Assembly: GCA_029237515.1 (NCBI GenBank)
Contig: JARBAV010000025.1
Location: 1-24,340, forward strand
Source: Nitrososphaerales archaeon
GTDB lineage: Archaea; Thermoproteota; Nitrososphaeria; Nitrososphaerales; Nitrososphaeraceae
Direction: 5' to 3'
DNA: 24,340 nt
Positions 14,447 through 21,716 of this stretch are shown piece after piece. A program made the translations under genes and the position numbers. Positions within the stretch are counted from its first letter, which is position 1. Every line of letters begins with the position of its first letter. Below the pieces are notes generated by a model. That model did no database searches and was not told the DNA's origin. It worked only from the letters and a program-made list of their open reading frames with translations.

Positions 14447-15079
14447 CTATGAGGATAGAAGTCCTTCTTGGGGAAATTTCATCCCAAAAAGTCTAACTGT
14501 CATGTCATCAGCATCAGCATACTGTTCGACTCTAGCCCAATTTTTATAGATGATTTCAATTACTTGAGGAGGCACATATTCATGCCAGGATTCTCTTCCG
14601 TCACTTTCCCTTTTTGGATAACTACTTGCATCACGGTACAAAAGGTCTCGCACAAATGTACCTGAAATTTCTAACCTCTTTCCTAACATAGGTCTTAAGC
14701 CATATATTTTCAGCATCCAGGATTCCGCTCTATCCCCAGTGTAGGAAAAAAATTCATTTTCAACAATGCTTTTCAATATCTCCTTTCTCATTGTCCATGA
14801 GTAAGGGGAAATAAGTGGAGGTAGATACCTTAAAAATGGAGCGCGAAAAGTATACGCAGAACATATCTTCACTGAATCTCCAAATAACTCCTCTACCATG
14901 CACTTTCTAGCTTCAAAGCTGAATGGAAAGCTCCTCGTATTTAATTCCCGGTTTTTGTTCACAAACCTGACTGGAAATAAATATACCTGATAGTCCTTAC
15001 ATAAACGGGAGATTATACTAGAATGAGATTCCGTTACGGGGTTTAGATGAGCAAGATAAATCGCAGCATTCTTCGACAA
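14447..15079 (-). CDS. Divergent cytidylyltransferase-like nucleotidyltransferase
   Basis: A 210-residue protein with two hallmarks of the HIGH-superfamily adenylyl/cytidylyltransferases. The N-terminal AHLNPVTESHSSII (about 10-23) aligns with the xNPxHxGH loop but with Thr for the first His, a TxxH variant as in phosphopantetheine adenylyltransferases. ISGTFVRDLL (138-147) matches the ISxTxxR nucleotide-binding motif. Between them lies an insert with aromatic residues (SPYSWTMRKEILK). NadM-like NMN adenylyltransferases are the nearest guess, but the low conservation elsewhere means the substrate is unknown. The start is TTG at 15079; a TATA-like TTATTTTTATC lies about 18-24 nt upstream (15092-15103). 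It is not co-transcribed with ilvE, which has its own promoter immediately after. Confidence 0.7.
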   Translation of the reverse strand: MSKNAAIYLAHLNPVTESHSSIISRLCKDYQVYLFPVRFVNKNRELNTRSFPFSFEARKCMVEELFGDSVKICSAYTFRAPFLRYLPPLISPYSWTMRKEILKSIVENEFFSYTGDRAESWMLKIYGLRPMLGKRLEISGTFVRDLLYRDASSYPKRESDGRESWHEYVPPQVIEIIYKNWARVEQYADADDMTVRLFGMKFPQEGLLSS

Positions 15080-15122
15080 AGTAGATGAGCGTGATAAAAA
15101 TAAGCAACAAAAATAGCGGAGA

Positions 15123-15443
15123 TTAAGAGGCTCTGTTTACTTCAATCTCTATTGTTGACACGTTCCTAGTTCTCCCGTCCTCCGAGTGTACAGTCTCTGA
15201 TCCTATTCTCACATCGCCTATTGTATACCCTGCGTTTTCCATCCTCTTTAGAATGATTTGCGATACATCGACCGCTCTTCCTATACTTAATCCTCTAGCC
15301 TTTATGGTAACCTTTGGTTGATTAGCCAATTGTATGAGAGTTGACGTTACGTATGCCATCAATGGCTTCTTCCCAATATATATCGCGTCCCGAGGGCCCT
15401 CCTTAAACACTTGTTGATTCTGTTGCGGTTGTGTGTCAGACAT
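15123..15443 (-). CDS. albA: Alba chromatin/RNA-binding protein
   Basis: A 106-residue member of the Alba family, small abundant archaeal proteins that coat DNA and bind RNA. The core starts at about residue 20 with DAIYIGKKPLMAYVTSTLIQ, including the conserved Lys pair of the nucleic-acid-binding surface (usually a single KPxMxYV motif). KARGLSIGRAVDVSQII (about 48-64) and the beta-hairpin region with EDGRTRNVSTIEIEV follow. A Gln-rich N-terminal tail (about 15 residues) precedes the domain. The ATG at 15443 lies 27 nt after a strong TATA-like box (15463-15475), supporting a highly expressed leaderless gene. It is followed by the nucleotidyltransferase-like gene, 43 bp away. Confidence 0.93.
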   Translation of the reverse strand: MSDTQPQQNQQVFKEGPRDAIYIGKKPLMAYVTSTLIQLANQPKVTIKARGLSIGRAVDVSQIILKRMENAGYTIGDVRIGSETVHSEDGRTRNVSTIEIEVNRAS

Positions 15444-15462
15444 CAGAATTGATACACATCAG

Positions 15463-15475
15463 AGGATATTTAAAT
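15463..15475 (-). promoter_or_regulatory. TATA box of the alba gene
   Basis: GATTTAAATATCC on the minus strand, centred about 27 nt before ATG 15443; a strong match, consistent with an abundant protein. Confidence 0.6.
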
Positions 15476-15591
15476 CTAGAAGTTGCGAAGTAGGTCGGTT
15501 ACAGTCTAGATCTAGTTCTATAATCAGTGTCACAACTTAAGTCGTTAAGATAATTAACATTCCCTATTTTTACTCCCAGTCCTCCAGAATT

Positions 15592-15665
15592 TGGGGTCGG
15601 CCGGATTCGAACCGGCGAACTCCAGCGCCCGAGGCTGGCATCATACCATGCTAGACAACGACCCC
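15592..15665 (-). tRNA. tRNA-Pro (anticodon CGG)
   Basis: A 74-nt cloverleaf on the minus strand: acceptor GGGGTCG/CGACCCC fully paired, D-arm GTC/GAT around TAGCATGGTAT, anticodon stem CCAGC/GCTGG with loop CTCGGGC (CGG, reads the proline codon CCG), T-arm GCCGG-TTCGAAT-CCGGC and discriminator A. CCA is not encoded. No intron. A TAAATAG box about 27 nt upstream (near 15692) is a likely promoter. Confidence 0.95.
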
Positions 15666-15949
15666 TCCCTGAAAAGGCGGTTCAGATGAACTATTTAGGT
15701 TTTGATATTTATCTATTGGTCAGGAGCCAGTGTCTCGCCCCAGTTTTAGGACGTTCATATTATTTACCTACAAGCTAGCTATGGCATTATCAATTTAAAA
15801 TTCCTTTTGAATCGGTAGAATATCAAAAGTATATTGGTCAATTTGAAGGCATCCACTGATCTATTTGTAGAATGAAATAGGTATGGACATATATTCTAGA
15901 GATTGAGCATCACCAACAGGGGGGGTTTTTTTCTTGACACAACGCAGAA
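15666..15949. other. Intergenic region between tRNA-Pro and tRNA-Arg
   Basis: A 284-bp AT-rich gap with no convincing protein gene. It contains the tRNA-Pro promoter, a short GTTCA-GA-TGAAC inverted repeat near 15679-15691, a GC-rich patch at about 15718-15753 preceded by a TATA-like GATATTTATC, and a G7-T7 tract at 15919-15932. Confidence 0.5.
15919..15932 (+). other. G7-T7 homopolymer tract
   Basis: Seven G followed by seven T, 18 nt past the 3' end of tRNA-Arg (which is on the minus strand). As plus-strand RNA it would end in a U-run, the archaeal type of terminator; as minus-strand trailer it is A7-C7. The upstream plus-strand gap holds TATA-like sequences but no confident gene. Confidence 0.45.
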
Positions 15950-16024
15950 CGGATCCGGAGGGCTTCGATCCCTCGATCTGCGGTTCCGAAGACCGCTGCG
16001 ATATCCTGACTACGCTACGGACCC
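15950..16024 (-). tRNA. tRNA-Arg (anticodon TCG)
   Basis: A 75-nt cloverleaf on the minus strand: acceptor GGGTCCG/CGGATCC (one G-T pair), D-arm GCG/CGC around a loop with the GG pair, anticodon stem GCGGT/ACCGC with loop CTTCGGA (TCG, reads the arginine codon CGA), T-arm GAGGG/CCCTC and discriminator G. CCA is not encoded. The T-loop reads ATCGAAG, with A at position 54 where T is usual. A promoter-like TTTTTATTTAACCC lies about 30 nt upstream (16047-16060). Confidence 0.93.
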
Positions 16025-16178
16025 TTGTAATGGTTAATGATAAGCGGGTTAAATAAAAAGTATGAACGCTTTCATCTTTAGAGCTAATCGATAGGAAAAT
16101 CATCCATCTGCCACAGGAGCCAATTCTTTCATGACAAATAACATTTTATTTTGGTCAAATTACAGGTACAATGGCAGC

Positions 16179-17363
16179 ATGAAGATTTCAATGCGGACCA
16201 GTGGTGTAGAATATGCGATCCGAGACATTATGCTGCGTGCTAGAGAATATGAAAAGAAAGGAAATGAATTGATTTACCTCAACATAGGCGATCCAGTAAA
16301 GTTTGGGTTTAAAACACCAGACCATATCAAGAATGCCTTAATCGAGGCTGTGATGAACGACAATAATTACTATGCCGACTCTGAAGGTGTACCTGAACTA
16401 CGACAAGCAATCGTCGAGAAGGAACGTTCGAAGGGCTTTTACACTAAAGAAGAGGATGTTTTAGTAACAAATGGTGTTTCAGAGGGTCTTGATATGGTAC
16501 TTGCATCGATCGTTGACTCGAACTCAGAAGTTTTGATGCCTGGGCCCTATTATCCTCCATATTCCTCATACACTAAATTCTATGGCGGTACTCCCGTTGA
16601 ATTCAGAATATTTCCAGATGGAACTCCCGATATTGATGATCTTGTTTCGAAGATTACTCCTAGAAGCATAGCCATTTGTATCATAAGCCCGAATAATCCC
16701 ACTGGAGAAGTGTTTGATGCCAAGAGCCTCAAGAAGCTGATTGATGTTGCAGCTGAACACGATCTTTATTTTATCTGTGACGAGATATATGACAAGATTG
16801 TCTTCGAAGAGTCGTTTACCGGTATTGGGAAAGTTGCTTCTGACGTCCCGGTAATATTACTTAATGGCTTTTCAAAAGCATATTTGATGACTGGTTGGAG
16901 ATGTGGGTACGTTTGCATGAACAGCAATACTGAAAAGCTCAACGAGTTACGAGAAAATCTTCCCAAGCTAGCAAGGGTAAGAATATCCTCAAACTTGCCG
17001 GTTCAAATGGCAGCAGTTGAGGCTTTGCGTGGACCTCAAGATCACATTCGCACTATGGTTGATCAATTGCGTAGAAGACGTGATTTCATTGTGAAGCGAT
17101 TGAATGCTATCGAAGGAATTTCCTGTTCTACTCCAAGAGGCGCATTCTATGTATTTCCCAAGCTTGAATTGGCCTCCAGGTGGAGAGATGATAAAAGTTT
17201 CGTTTTGGATTTCCTAAGTAGAACCGGTGTTATCAGTGTCTATGGTTCGGGGTTCGGAAATGCCTACGGGTCGAACCATTTTAGGCTAGTATATCTTCCA
17301 ACCGAAGAAGTGCTAGAAAGGGCCATGGATAAACTTGAAGAATTTATTGCCTCTAATAGCTGA
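16179..17363 (+). CDS. Class I/II PLP aminotransferase (alanine/aspartate type)
   Basis: Fold-type I aminotransferase, 394 residues from ATG 16179. In order: substrate loop LNIGDPVKFGFKTP; VTNGVSEGLDMVL; MPGPYYPPY; the SPNNPTGEVF motif with the PLP-binding Asn; ICDEIYDKIVF with the Asp that contacts the pyridine nitrogen; and the Schiff-base lysine in NGFSKAYLMTGWRCGY (Lys233 from this ATG). The C-terminal domain ends HFRLVYLPTEEVLERAMDKL with the substrate-binding Arg. Archaeal relatives act as alanine or aspartate aminotransferases; exact substrate is unclear. An in-frame ATG at 16131 would add 16 residues, but no TATA-like box sits before it, while one at 16141-16152 suits 16179. It stands alone, convergent with the beta-CASP nuclease gene. 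Confidence 0.9.
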   Translation: MKISMRTSGVEYAIRDIMLRAREYEKKGNELIYLNIGDPVKFGFKTPDHIKNALIEAVMNDNNYYADSEGVPELRQAIVEKERSKGFYTKEEDVLVTNGVSEGLDMVLASIVDSNSEVLMPGPYYPPYSSYTKFYGGTPVEFRIFPDGTPDIDDLVSKITPRSIAICIISPNNPTGEVFDAKSLKKLIDVAAEHDLYFICDEIYDKIVFEESFTGIGKVASDVPVILLNGFSKAYLMTGWRCGYVCMNSNTEKLNELRENLPKLARVRISSNLPVQMAAVEALRGPQDHIRTMVDQLRRRRDFIVKRLNAIEGISCSTPRGAFYVFPKLELASRWRDDKSFVLDFLSRTGVISVYGSGFGNAYGSNHFRLVYLPTEEVLERAMDKLEEFIASNS

Positions 17364-17416
17364 ATTGAATTTGCCAGATGAGATTTCATTCAGTTACCAA
17401 GTGTACTCATTGCTTT

Positions 17417-18685
17417 TCAGACCTGTACTACCTCCCCTGCTTCGGGTGCGTGGGCTTTGTAGCCATATTTTTCTTGAATCTCACGTGCGAATTCAGTGCA
17501 GGCCTTTCCATCACCATGAACAGTAAGAACCTCTGGAGATCCCTTAACCGTATTCAATATCTCAAACAGTTCGGCTCTGCTATTGTGACCTGAAAAGTCA
17601 AATTGCCTAACGGCTGCATGGCATTTAGTCAATCTACCCTGAAAACTTGAAACACCCCTCTCCAATAACATTCGCCCAGGAGTCCCTTCTCCTTGATATG
17701 ATACAAGAGCAATTCCATTTTTTTCACTCTTGCAAAGCTCCTGCATATAGTGCACAGCAGATCCGCCAACTAACATTCCAGCTGGCGAAATGATGACGCA
17801 CGGTTCGTTCACAACTTTCTTTCTCCTGTTCCAACCTTTTATCCATTCAGCTTGGGTTATAGCCTCCTTGAAGGTATCTGGATCCCGCAAAAATGACGGA
17901 TGTTTCAGCATTATCTCGTTGGCCTTTAGAGCCATCCCGTCCATCACCACCTTGTGTGGGAAATTGTGTGCTTGTAGGACGCAAGCAATTTCTTGAGCTC
18001 GCTCCACTGAGAAGGCTGGAATAAAAACTGTTCCCCCGTCCTCTATTATCCCATTAGCGAAGTTCAATAGCTCGCGTTCGGATTCTTCTCTTGGAGTCTG
18101 CTCTGACTGGGAGTAAGTACTTTCAATGATCATAAGATCAATTTCACCCACGTTAAGGTCGGCTGGCCTCAGTAATTTCGAACCTCTAGTGTTTATATCA
18201 CCAGTATAGAAGATCGTCTTGTTTTCATGTGATATCGTTATTGTTGCTCCTCCCAAAACATGGCCCGATTCGAACAAACTAATCTGTACCCTATCTATAT
18301 GGTATGGTTCACGATAGTGCAATTCTCTAGAGTGGTTTTTCATATTCAAAACATCCAAATATTCAAAGGGGAGGTAGAATCCTGAGATCTTTATCATGTC
18401 CTCTATTAAGAGGTAAGATAAATCAAAGGTTGGAGCCGTTCCAAGTGCCTGGAGCCCTGTGACATCGGATAGAAATAAGGAAGGTACAAAACCAGAATGG
18501 TCTAGGTGTGCATGAGTCAATATCACTGCATCAATATCTTTTGGTTTCACATGAAGGGGGAAAGCGGGTTCTCGATCTCTTTTGAGGAGAACGCCATAGT
18601 CCATTAAGATTTTCTTGTCTCCCGAGTCAACCAGAAAACCTGATCTCCCTACCTCTTTAGCTGCACCAAGTACTGTTAATTTCAA
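17417..18685 (-). CDS. Beta-CASP metallo-beta-lactamase nuclease (aCPSF2-type)
   Basis: A 422-residue RNA-processing nuclease of the CPSF/RNase J group. The metallo-beta-lactamase motifs are complete: THAHLDH (57-63, HxHxDH), His142 in ESGHVLGG and Asp163 in YTGDIN. The beta-CASP motifs are also in place: A (acidic residue, IEST around 188), B (His367 in FDFSGHNSR) and C (His390 in TVHGD). There is no N-terminal KH domain, so it matches aCPSF2, not the KH-bearing aCPSF1 that drives transcription termination. The start is TTG at 18685, the only one fitting the conserved MKLTVLGA opening; CTTAAAAATTC (18708-18718) lies 28 nt upstream. Role: RNA maturation or decay in the cytoplasm; precise substrate unknown. 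Confidence 0.9.
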   Translation of the reverse strand: MKLTVLGAAKEVGRSGFLVDSGDKKILMDYGVLLKRDREPAFPLHVKPKDIDAVILTHAHLDHSGFVPSLFLSDVTGLQALGTAPTFDLSYLLIEDMIKISGFYLPFEYLDVLNMKNHSRELHYREPYHIDRVQISLFESGHVLGGATITISHENKTIFYTGDINTRGSKLLRPADLNVGEIDLMIIESTYSQSEQTPREESERELLNFANGIIEDGGTVFIPAFSVERAQEIACVLQAHNFPHKVVMDGMALKANEIMLKHPSFLRDPDTFKEAITQAEWIKGWNRRKKVVNEPCVIISPAGMLVGGSAVHYMQELCKSEKNGIALVSYQGEGTPGRMLLERGVSSFQGRLTKCHAAVRQFDFSGHNSRAELFEILNTVKGSPEVLTVHGDGKACTEFAREIQEKYGYKAHAPEAGEVVQV

Positions 18686-18707
18686 CTGGGTTAGTTTCGG
18701 CAGATAG

Positions 18708-18718
18708 AATTTTTAAGT
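18708..18718 (-). promoter_or_regulatory. TATA box of the beta-CASP nuclease gene
   Basis: CTTAAAAATTC on the minus strand, centred 28 nt before the TTG at 18685; supports a leaderless TTG start. Confidence 0.55.
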
Positions 18719-18768
18719 CTTTCATTTTAACTAGGGCAGCGATTTGCTAAAAAAAATCTCGTGCAAAA

Positions 18769-19587
18769 TTAACTATATCTTATTTCCCAAAGTTTTTCAC
18801 GCAAACCATTAGCTGATGTGGATAGCTCTTGATGAAATCCAAATCCGCACTCATCTAGTACTTCTTCGTAATCATATTTTTCATTCAGGTCGGGTCGTTC
18901 TTCCTTAGAAATTAAGGCTAAGTTCCGTCTTATTTTTTCAGAAGTGTCCTTGTCGCTGCTGTAGATATACCATAGATTGTGAGCTCCTCTTAGATCGGTT
19001 AGTTTTTCTAAACCTCTATTTGAAATTCGCGTGTAATGCCTATTCATTATCTCGATGTTTACATCTTCCCAGGAGGGAGATCTCCACCATGCTATGAGCT
19101 CGAAGCCATGGCCCTCGTATTCGGCGGCTAAACTCAAACCTTGATCCAAAGTTGTTACTATAACCTTTGTATGTTTTGAAATTTCGTCTCGGAAGTCTGT
19201 GCCTGGTTCCATCCAACCTACAAAGATAATATCAAAATCGTGATCCAATCCCCACCTTGGATCCCAGATCTTGATATAAGACGGAACATACTTTCCCATG
19301 TAGTAGAAGATTCTCGGATCTAATTCCATACCTAGCGCGTCCGGGATGTAGTTCCTTATCTTCGTAAGGAATTCGCCGTAGCCGCATCCAACATCCAAAT
19401 ATGACGGATATTGCGTAACCGTCTTCGCGATCGTAACAATTCGATTCACATCAATCTTACGATAGACGAAAAACGTCCCACTAAAAAACGGAAAGCTGAA
19501 TCTTTCATGGTATGGGGAAATAGTCCGTGATCTGAAATACAATAATGATTGAATAGCATTGTAGATCTGTTCTTCGCTGTAGGGCAC
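18769..19587 (-). CDS. SAM-dependent methyltransferase-like protein, function unknown
   Basis: A 272-residue protein with a class I methyltransferase core: motif I YLDVGCGYGEFL (63-74), an acidic loop GMELDPRIF (86-94) and a later strand DFDIIFVGWMEPGTDF (about 117-132) at the motif IV region. The N-terminal ~55 residues are rich in Tyr/Phe/Arg and may bind a substrate; the C-terminal ~90 residues do not match a family I know. No membrane segment or signal is seen. It starts with GTG at 19587; the best promoter candidate upstream (GTTGATAACC) is weak. It is followed by the beta-CASP gene, 83 bp away with its own promoter. Substrate unknown; a link to the Trm112-like activator is possible but untested. 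Confidence 0.72.
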   Translation of the reverse strand: MPYSEEQIYNAIQSLLYFRSRTISPYHERFSFPFFSGTFFVYRKIDVNRIVTIAKTVTQYPSYLDVGCGYGEFLTKIRNYIPDALGMELDPRIFYYMGKYVPSYIKIWDPRWGLDHDFDIIFVGWMEPGTDFRDEISKHTKVIVTTLDQGLSLAAEYEGHGFELIAWWRSPSWEDVNIEIMNRHYTRISNRGLEKLTDLRGAHNLWYIYSSDKDTSEKIRRNLALISKEERPDLNEKYDYEEVLDECGFGFHQELSTSANGLREKLWEIRYS

Positions 19588-19738
19588 GATGAGTACTCGC
19601 AGATCAAGGTTATCAACAGAAATATCAATTTTAAGGTAGCTCTATTGATTCCAAATTCACAGTCTTTGGGGGCCTAGATAATTTTTAGTGTGCAACGCAA
19701 GACGTTAATAAGGCATTTGAGATTTGCCACCTATCAAT

Positions 19739-20791
19739 ATGGATCTCGAAGAACGTCTCAGTCTAGTTACGCGAGAACCTACAGAAGAGGTCATTACAAA
19801 AGATGAATTATCTAATGTATTTCTGAATGTCTCTATTCCAAAGCATTATATCGGCATAGAAATTTCAGGATTATTGCATCTTGGGAGCCTCATACTCACA
19901 GGATTCAAGATAAATGATTTTATGAGAGCTGGTGTAGAATGCACCCTTTTTCTGGCTGATTGGCATACCTATATCAATAATAAGCTCGGAGGGGACTGGA
20001 GTAAGATAAACCGTCTATCTGAGTACTATGCTGAAGCATTCAAGCTCGTTTGTCCGGGCTTGAATGTAGTTTTAGGGAGCGAAATGTATCGTGAAAGAGG
20101 TTATGAATACTGGAATGACCTAATTTTATTTGGCAAGCACCTAACTCTTGCCAGGACTATGAGATCACTTACAATCATGGGAAGGACCAAGAAAGACAGT
20201 CTGGACTTTTCCCAATTGCTTTATCCATCGATGCAATCGATAGATATAAGGTCACTAGGATCAGATATTGTTCACGCTGGAATGGATCAACGGAAGATAC
20301 ACATGTTAGCAAGAGAAATCTTTCCGAAATTGGGATGGAAAATGCCTGTTGCGGTTCACCATCATCTGCTTCCTGGCCTGGATGACCCTACCCACCTGGA
20401 AAAGCCTGCTTCGGGAATTAGGAACAGGAAGCTTGGAAGCAAGATGAGCAAGAGCAACCCACGCGGCAGCATACTTGTTCATGACGACGTTGAGACCATT
20501 AACCGTAAGATTGGAATGGCTTACTGTCCAGCAGGCGATTCTATCAATAATCCAGTGCTAGAGATAGTTCGGTACGTTATTCTTCATGAGTTTTCCGAAC
20601 TCGAGGTAGAGAGGGCCTCAAAATATGGGGGAACGATATCTTACAATAATTACACTAAACTAAAAAATGATTTCGAGAACAGGCATCTTCATCCAGCTGA
20701 TCTTAAGCGTGCTGTTTCCATCTACTTAAATAAAATAGTAGATCCGGTGAGAAAGCATTTCAGTGGAAGAGAGCCGGAATTGGGGAATTAG
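19739..20791 (+). CDS. tyrS: Tyrosyl-tRNA synthetase (archaeal type)
   Basis: Class I synthetase charging tRNA-Tyr, 350 residues from ATG 19739. The HIGH-type motif reads HLGS (47-50) in SGLLHLGSLILTG; the tyrosine-pocket region has FLADWHTYINNK (71-82); GMDQRKIHMLAREIFPKLGW (181-200) is strongly typical of archaeal/eukaryotic TyrRS; and KMSKS is at 235-239. The short C-terminal domain after IGMAYCPAGD is as in archaea, without a bacterial S4 domain. A TTG at 19724 gives a five-residue longer form, but GTTAATAAGG (about 19713-19722) overlaps that position, so ATG 19739 is right. It is divergent from the methyltransferase-like gene and convergent with cbiH. Confidence 0.95.
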   Translation: MDLEERLSLVTREPTEEVITKDELSNVFLNVSIPKHYIGIEISGLLHLGSLILTGFKINDFMRAGVECTLFLADWHTYINNKLGGDWSKINRLSEYYAEAFKLVCPGLNVVLGSEMYRERGYEYWNDLILFGKHLTLARTMRSLTIMGRTKKDSLDFSQLLYPSMQSIDIRSLGSDIVHAGMDQRKIHMLAREIFPKLGWKMPVAVHHHLLPGLDDPTHLEKPASGIRNRKLGSKMSKSNPRGSILVHDDVETINRKIGMAYCPAGDSINNPVLEIVRYVILHEFSELEVERASKYGGTISYNNYTKLKNDFENRHLHPADLKRAVSIYLNKIVDPVRKHFSGREPELGN

Positions 20792-20853
20792 TAGTTTTGT
20801 AAGCACTGTCAAAAAGTCGAAACATTACTACGGTTTTACCCGCAATTATGTAT

Positions 20854-21642
20854 TTACCGAGTCTCATGAACCAACTCATATTTTGATTTATATCCTCTTG
20901 GGTTAATCATGAGATGGCCATAGGTAAAGGTTGAAGTATTTCCTATGATGACTGTAGTTATCATCCCCATAATTTGTTGATACTGGGGTTCAAGCAATCT
21001 TTCTAAATCGGTAATTACAACGGTTTGGCTTTCTCGATAGGCACCTTTTATGATAGCAACTGGAGTCTTCGGACTTCTGTATTTTAGAAATATTTCTTGT
21101 GTGTCTCTTAGCTGGTGAACCCTTCTCTTACTAGTTGGATTGTAAATGACTGTAACAAAGTCTCCTATAGCTGCGGCTTCCACTCTTTTTACTATAATTT
21201 CCCATGGGACAAGTAGGTCACTCATACTAACTACCGCAAAGTCAGTCATCAAAGGAGAGCCAACCAACGCCGCACAGGAATTCAGAGAGGATACCCCAGG
21301 AACGCATTCTACATAAATCCCACTATCTCTCTCCCACTTTCGCTCGGCGAGAATTTCATAGACAAGACCTATCATGCCGTAGATTCCAGGATCACCTGAA
21401 GATACAAGGGACACTTTCTTACCTCCCTCTGCTGTCCTGATTGCCTGATTTGCCCGATCAACTTCTTGGGTCATTGGATATCGATAAATCTCTTTACCGA
21501 CAATTAGATTCTCAATCAAGCTAACATAAGTGTCATAACCGATAATAACTTCGCTCGCTGTGATAACTTCTTTCGCACGATAGGTCATTTGGCTATGATC
21601 TCCAGGACCAATTCCTACGACGAACAGCTGGCCTTTTACCAT
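20854..21642 (-). CDS. cbiH: Precorrin-3B/cobalt-factor III C17-methyltransferase
   Basis: SAM-dependent methylase of the corrin ring pathway (ring contraction step to cobalt-precorrin-4 or precorrin-4), 262 residues from ATG 21642. Features: N-terminal GQLFVVGIGPGDHSQMTYRA with the P-loop-like GxGPG; IIGYDTYVSLIE; SSGDPGIYGMIGL (the GDP motif typical of tetrapyrrole methylases); and VECVPGVSSLNSCAA. These match the CbiH/CobJ branch of the tetrapyrrole methylase family. An upstream in-frame ATG at 21693 would add 17 residues but overlaps the TATA-like box (21661-21671), about 25 nt before 21642, so the shorter start is preferred. No other corrin genes are in the window. B12 synthesis is known for many ammonia-oxidising Thaumarchaeota, which fits. 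Confidence 0.9.
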   Translation of the reverse strand: MVKGQLFVVGIGPGDHSQMTYRAKEVITASEVIIGYDTYVSLIENLIVGKEIYRYPMTQEVDRANQAIRTAEGGKKVSLVSSGDPGIYGMIGLVYEILAERKWERDSGIYVECVPGVSSLNSCAALVGSPLMTDFAVVSMSDLLVPWEIIVKRVEAAAIGDFVTVIYNPTSKRRVHQLRDTQEIFLKYRSPKTPVAIIKGAYRESQTVVITDLERLLEPQYQQIMGMITTVIIGNTSTFTYGHLMINPRGYKSKYELVHETR

Positions 21643-21660
21643 ATTCAGTTCTAGCCAGCA

Positions 21661-21671
21661 TAATAATTTAT
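21661..21671 (-). promoter_or_regulatory. TATA box of cbiH
   Basis: ATAAATTATTA on the minus strand, centred about 25 nt before ATG 21642; it rules out the longer start at 21693. Confidence 0.55.
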
Positions 21672-21716
21672 CCTTTGCTCGACGGGTGAACAAAAATGGA
21701 AGGAGAAAGGATGGTA

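Noticed and set aside
15861..16103. 80-codon minus-strand ORF
   Set aside because: It runs through the tRNA-Arg gene; the tRNA explains the sequence and no protein family is recognised.
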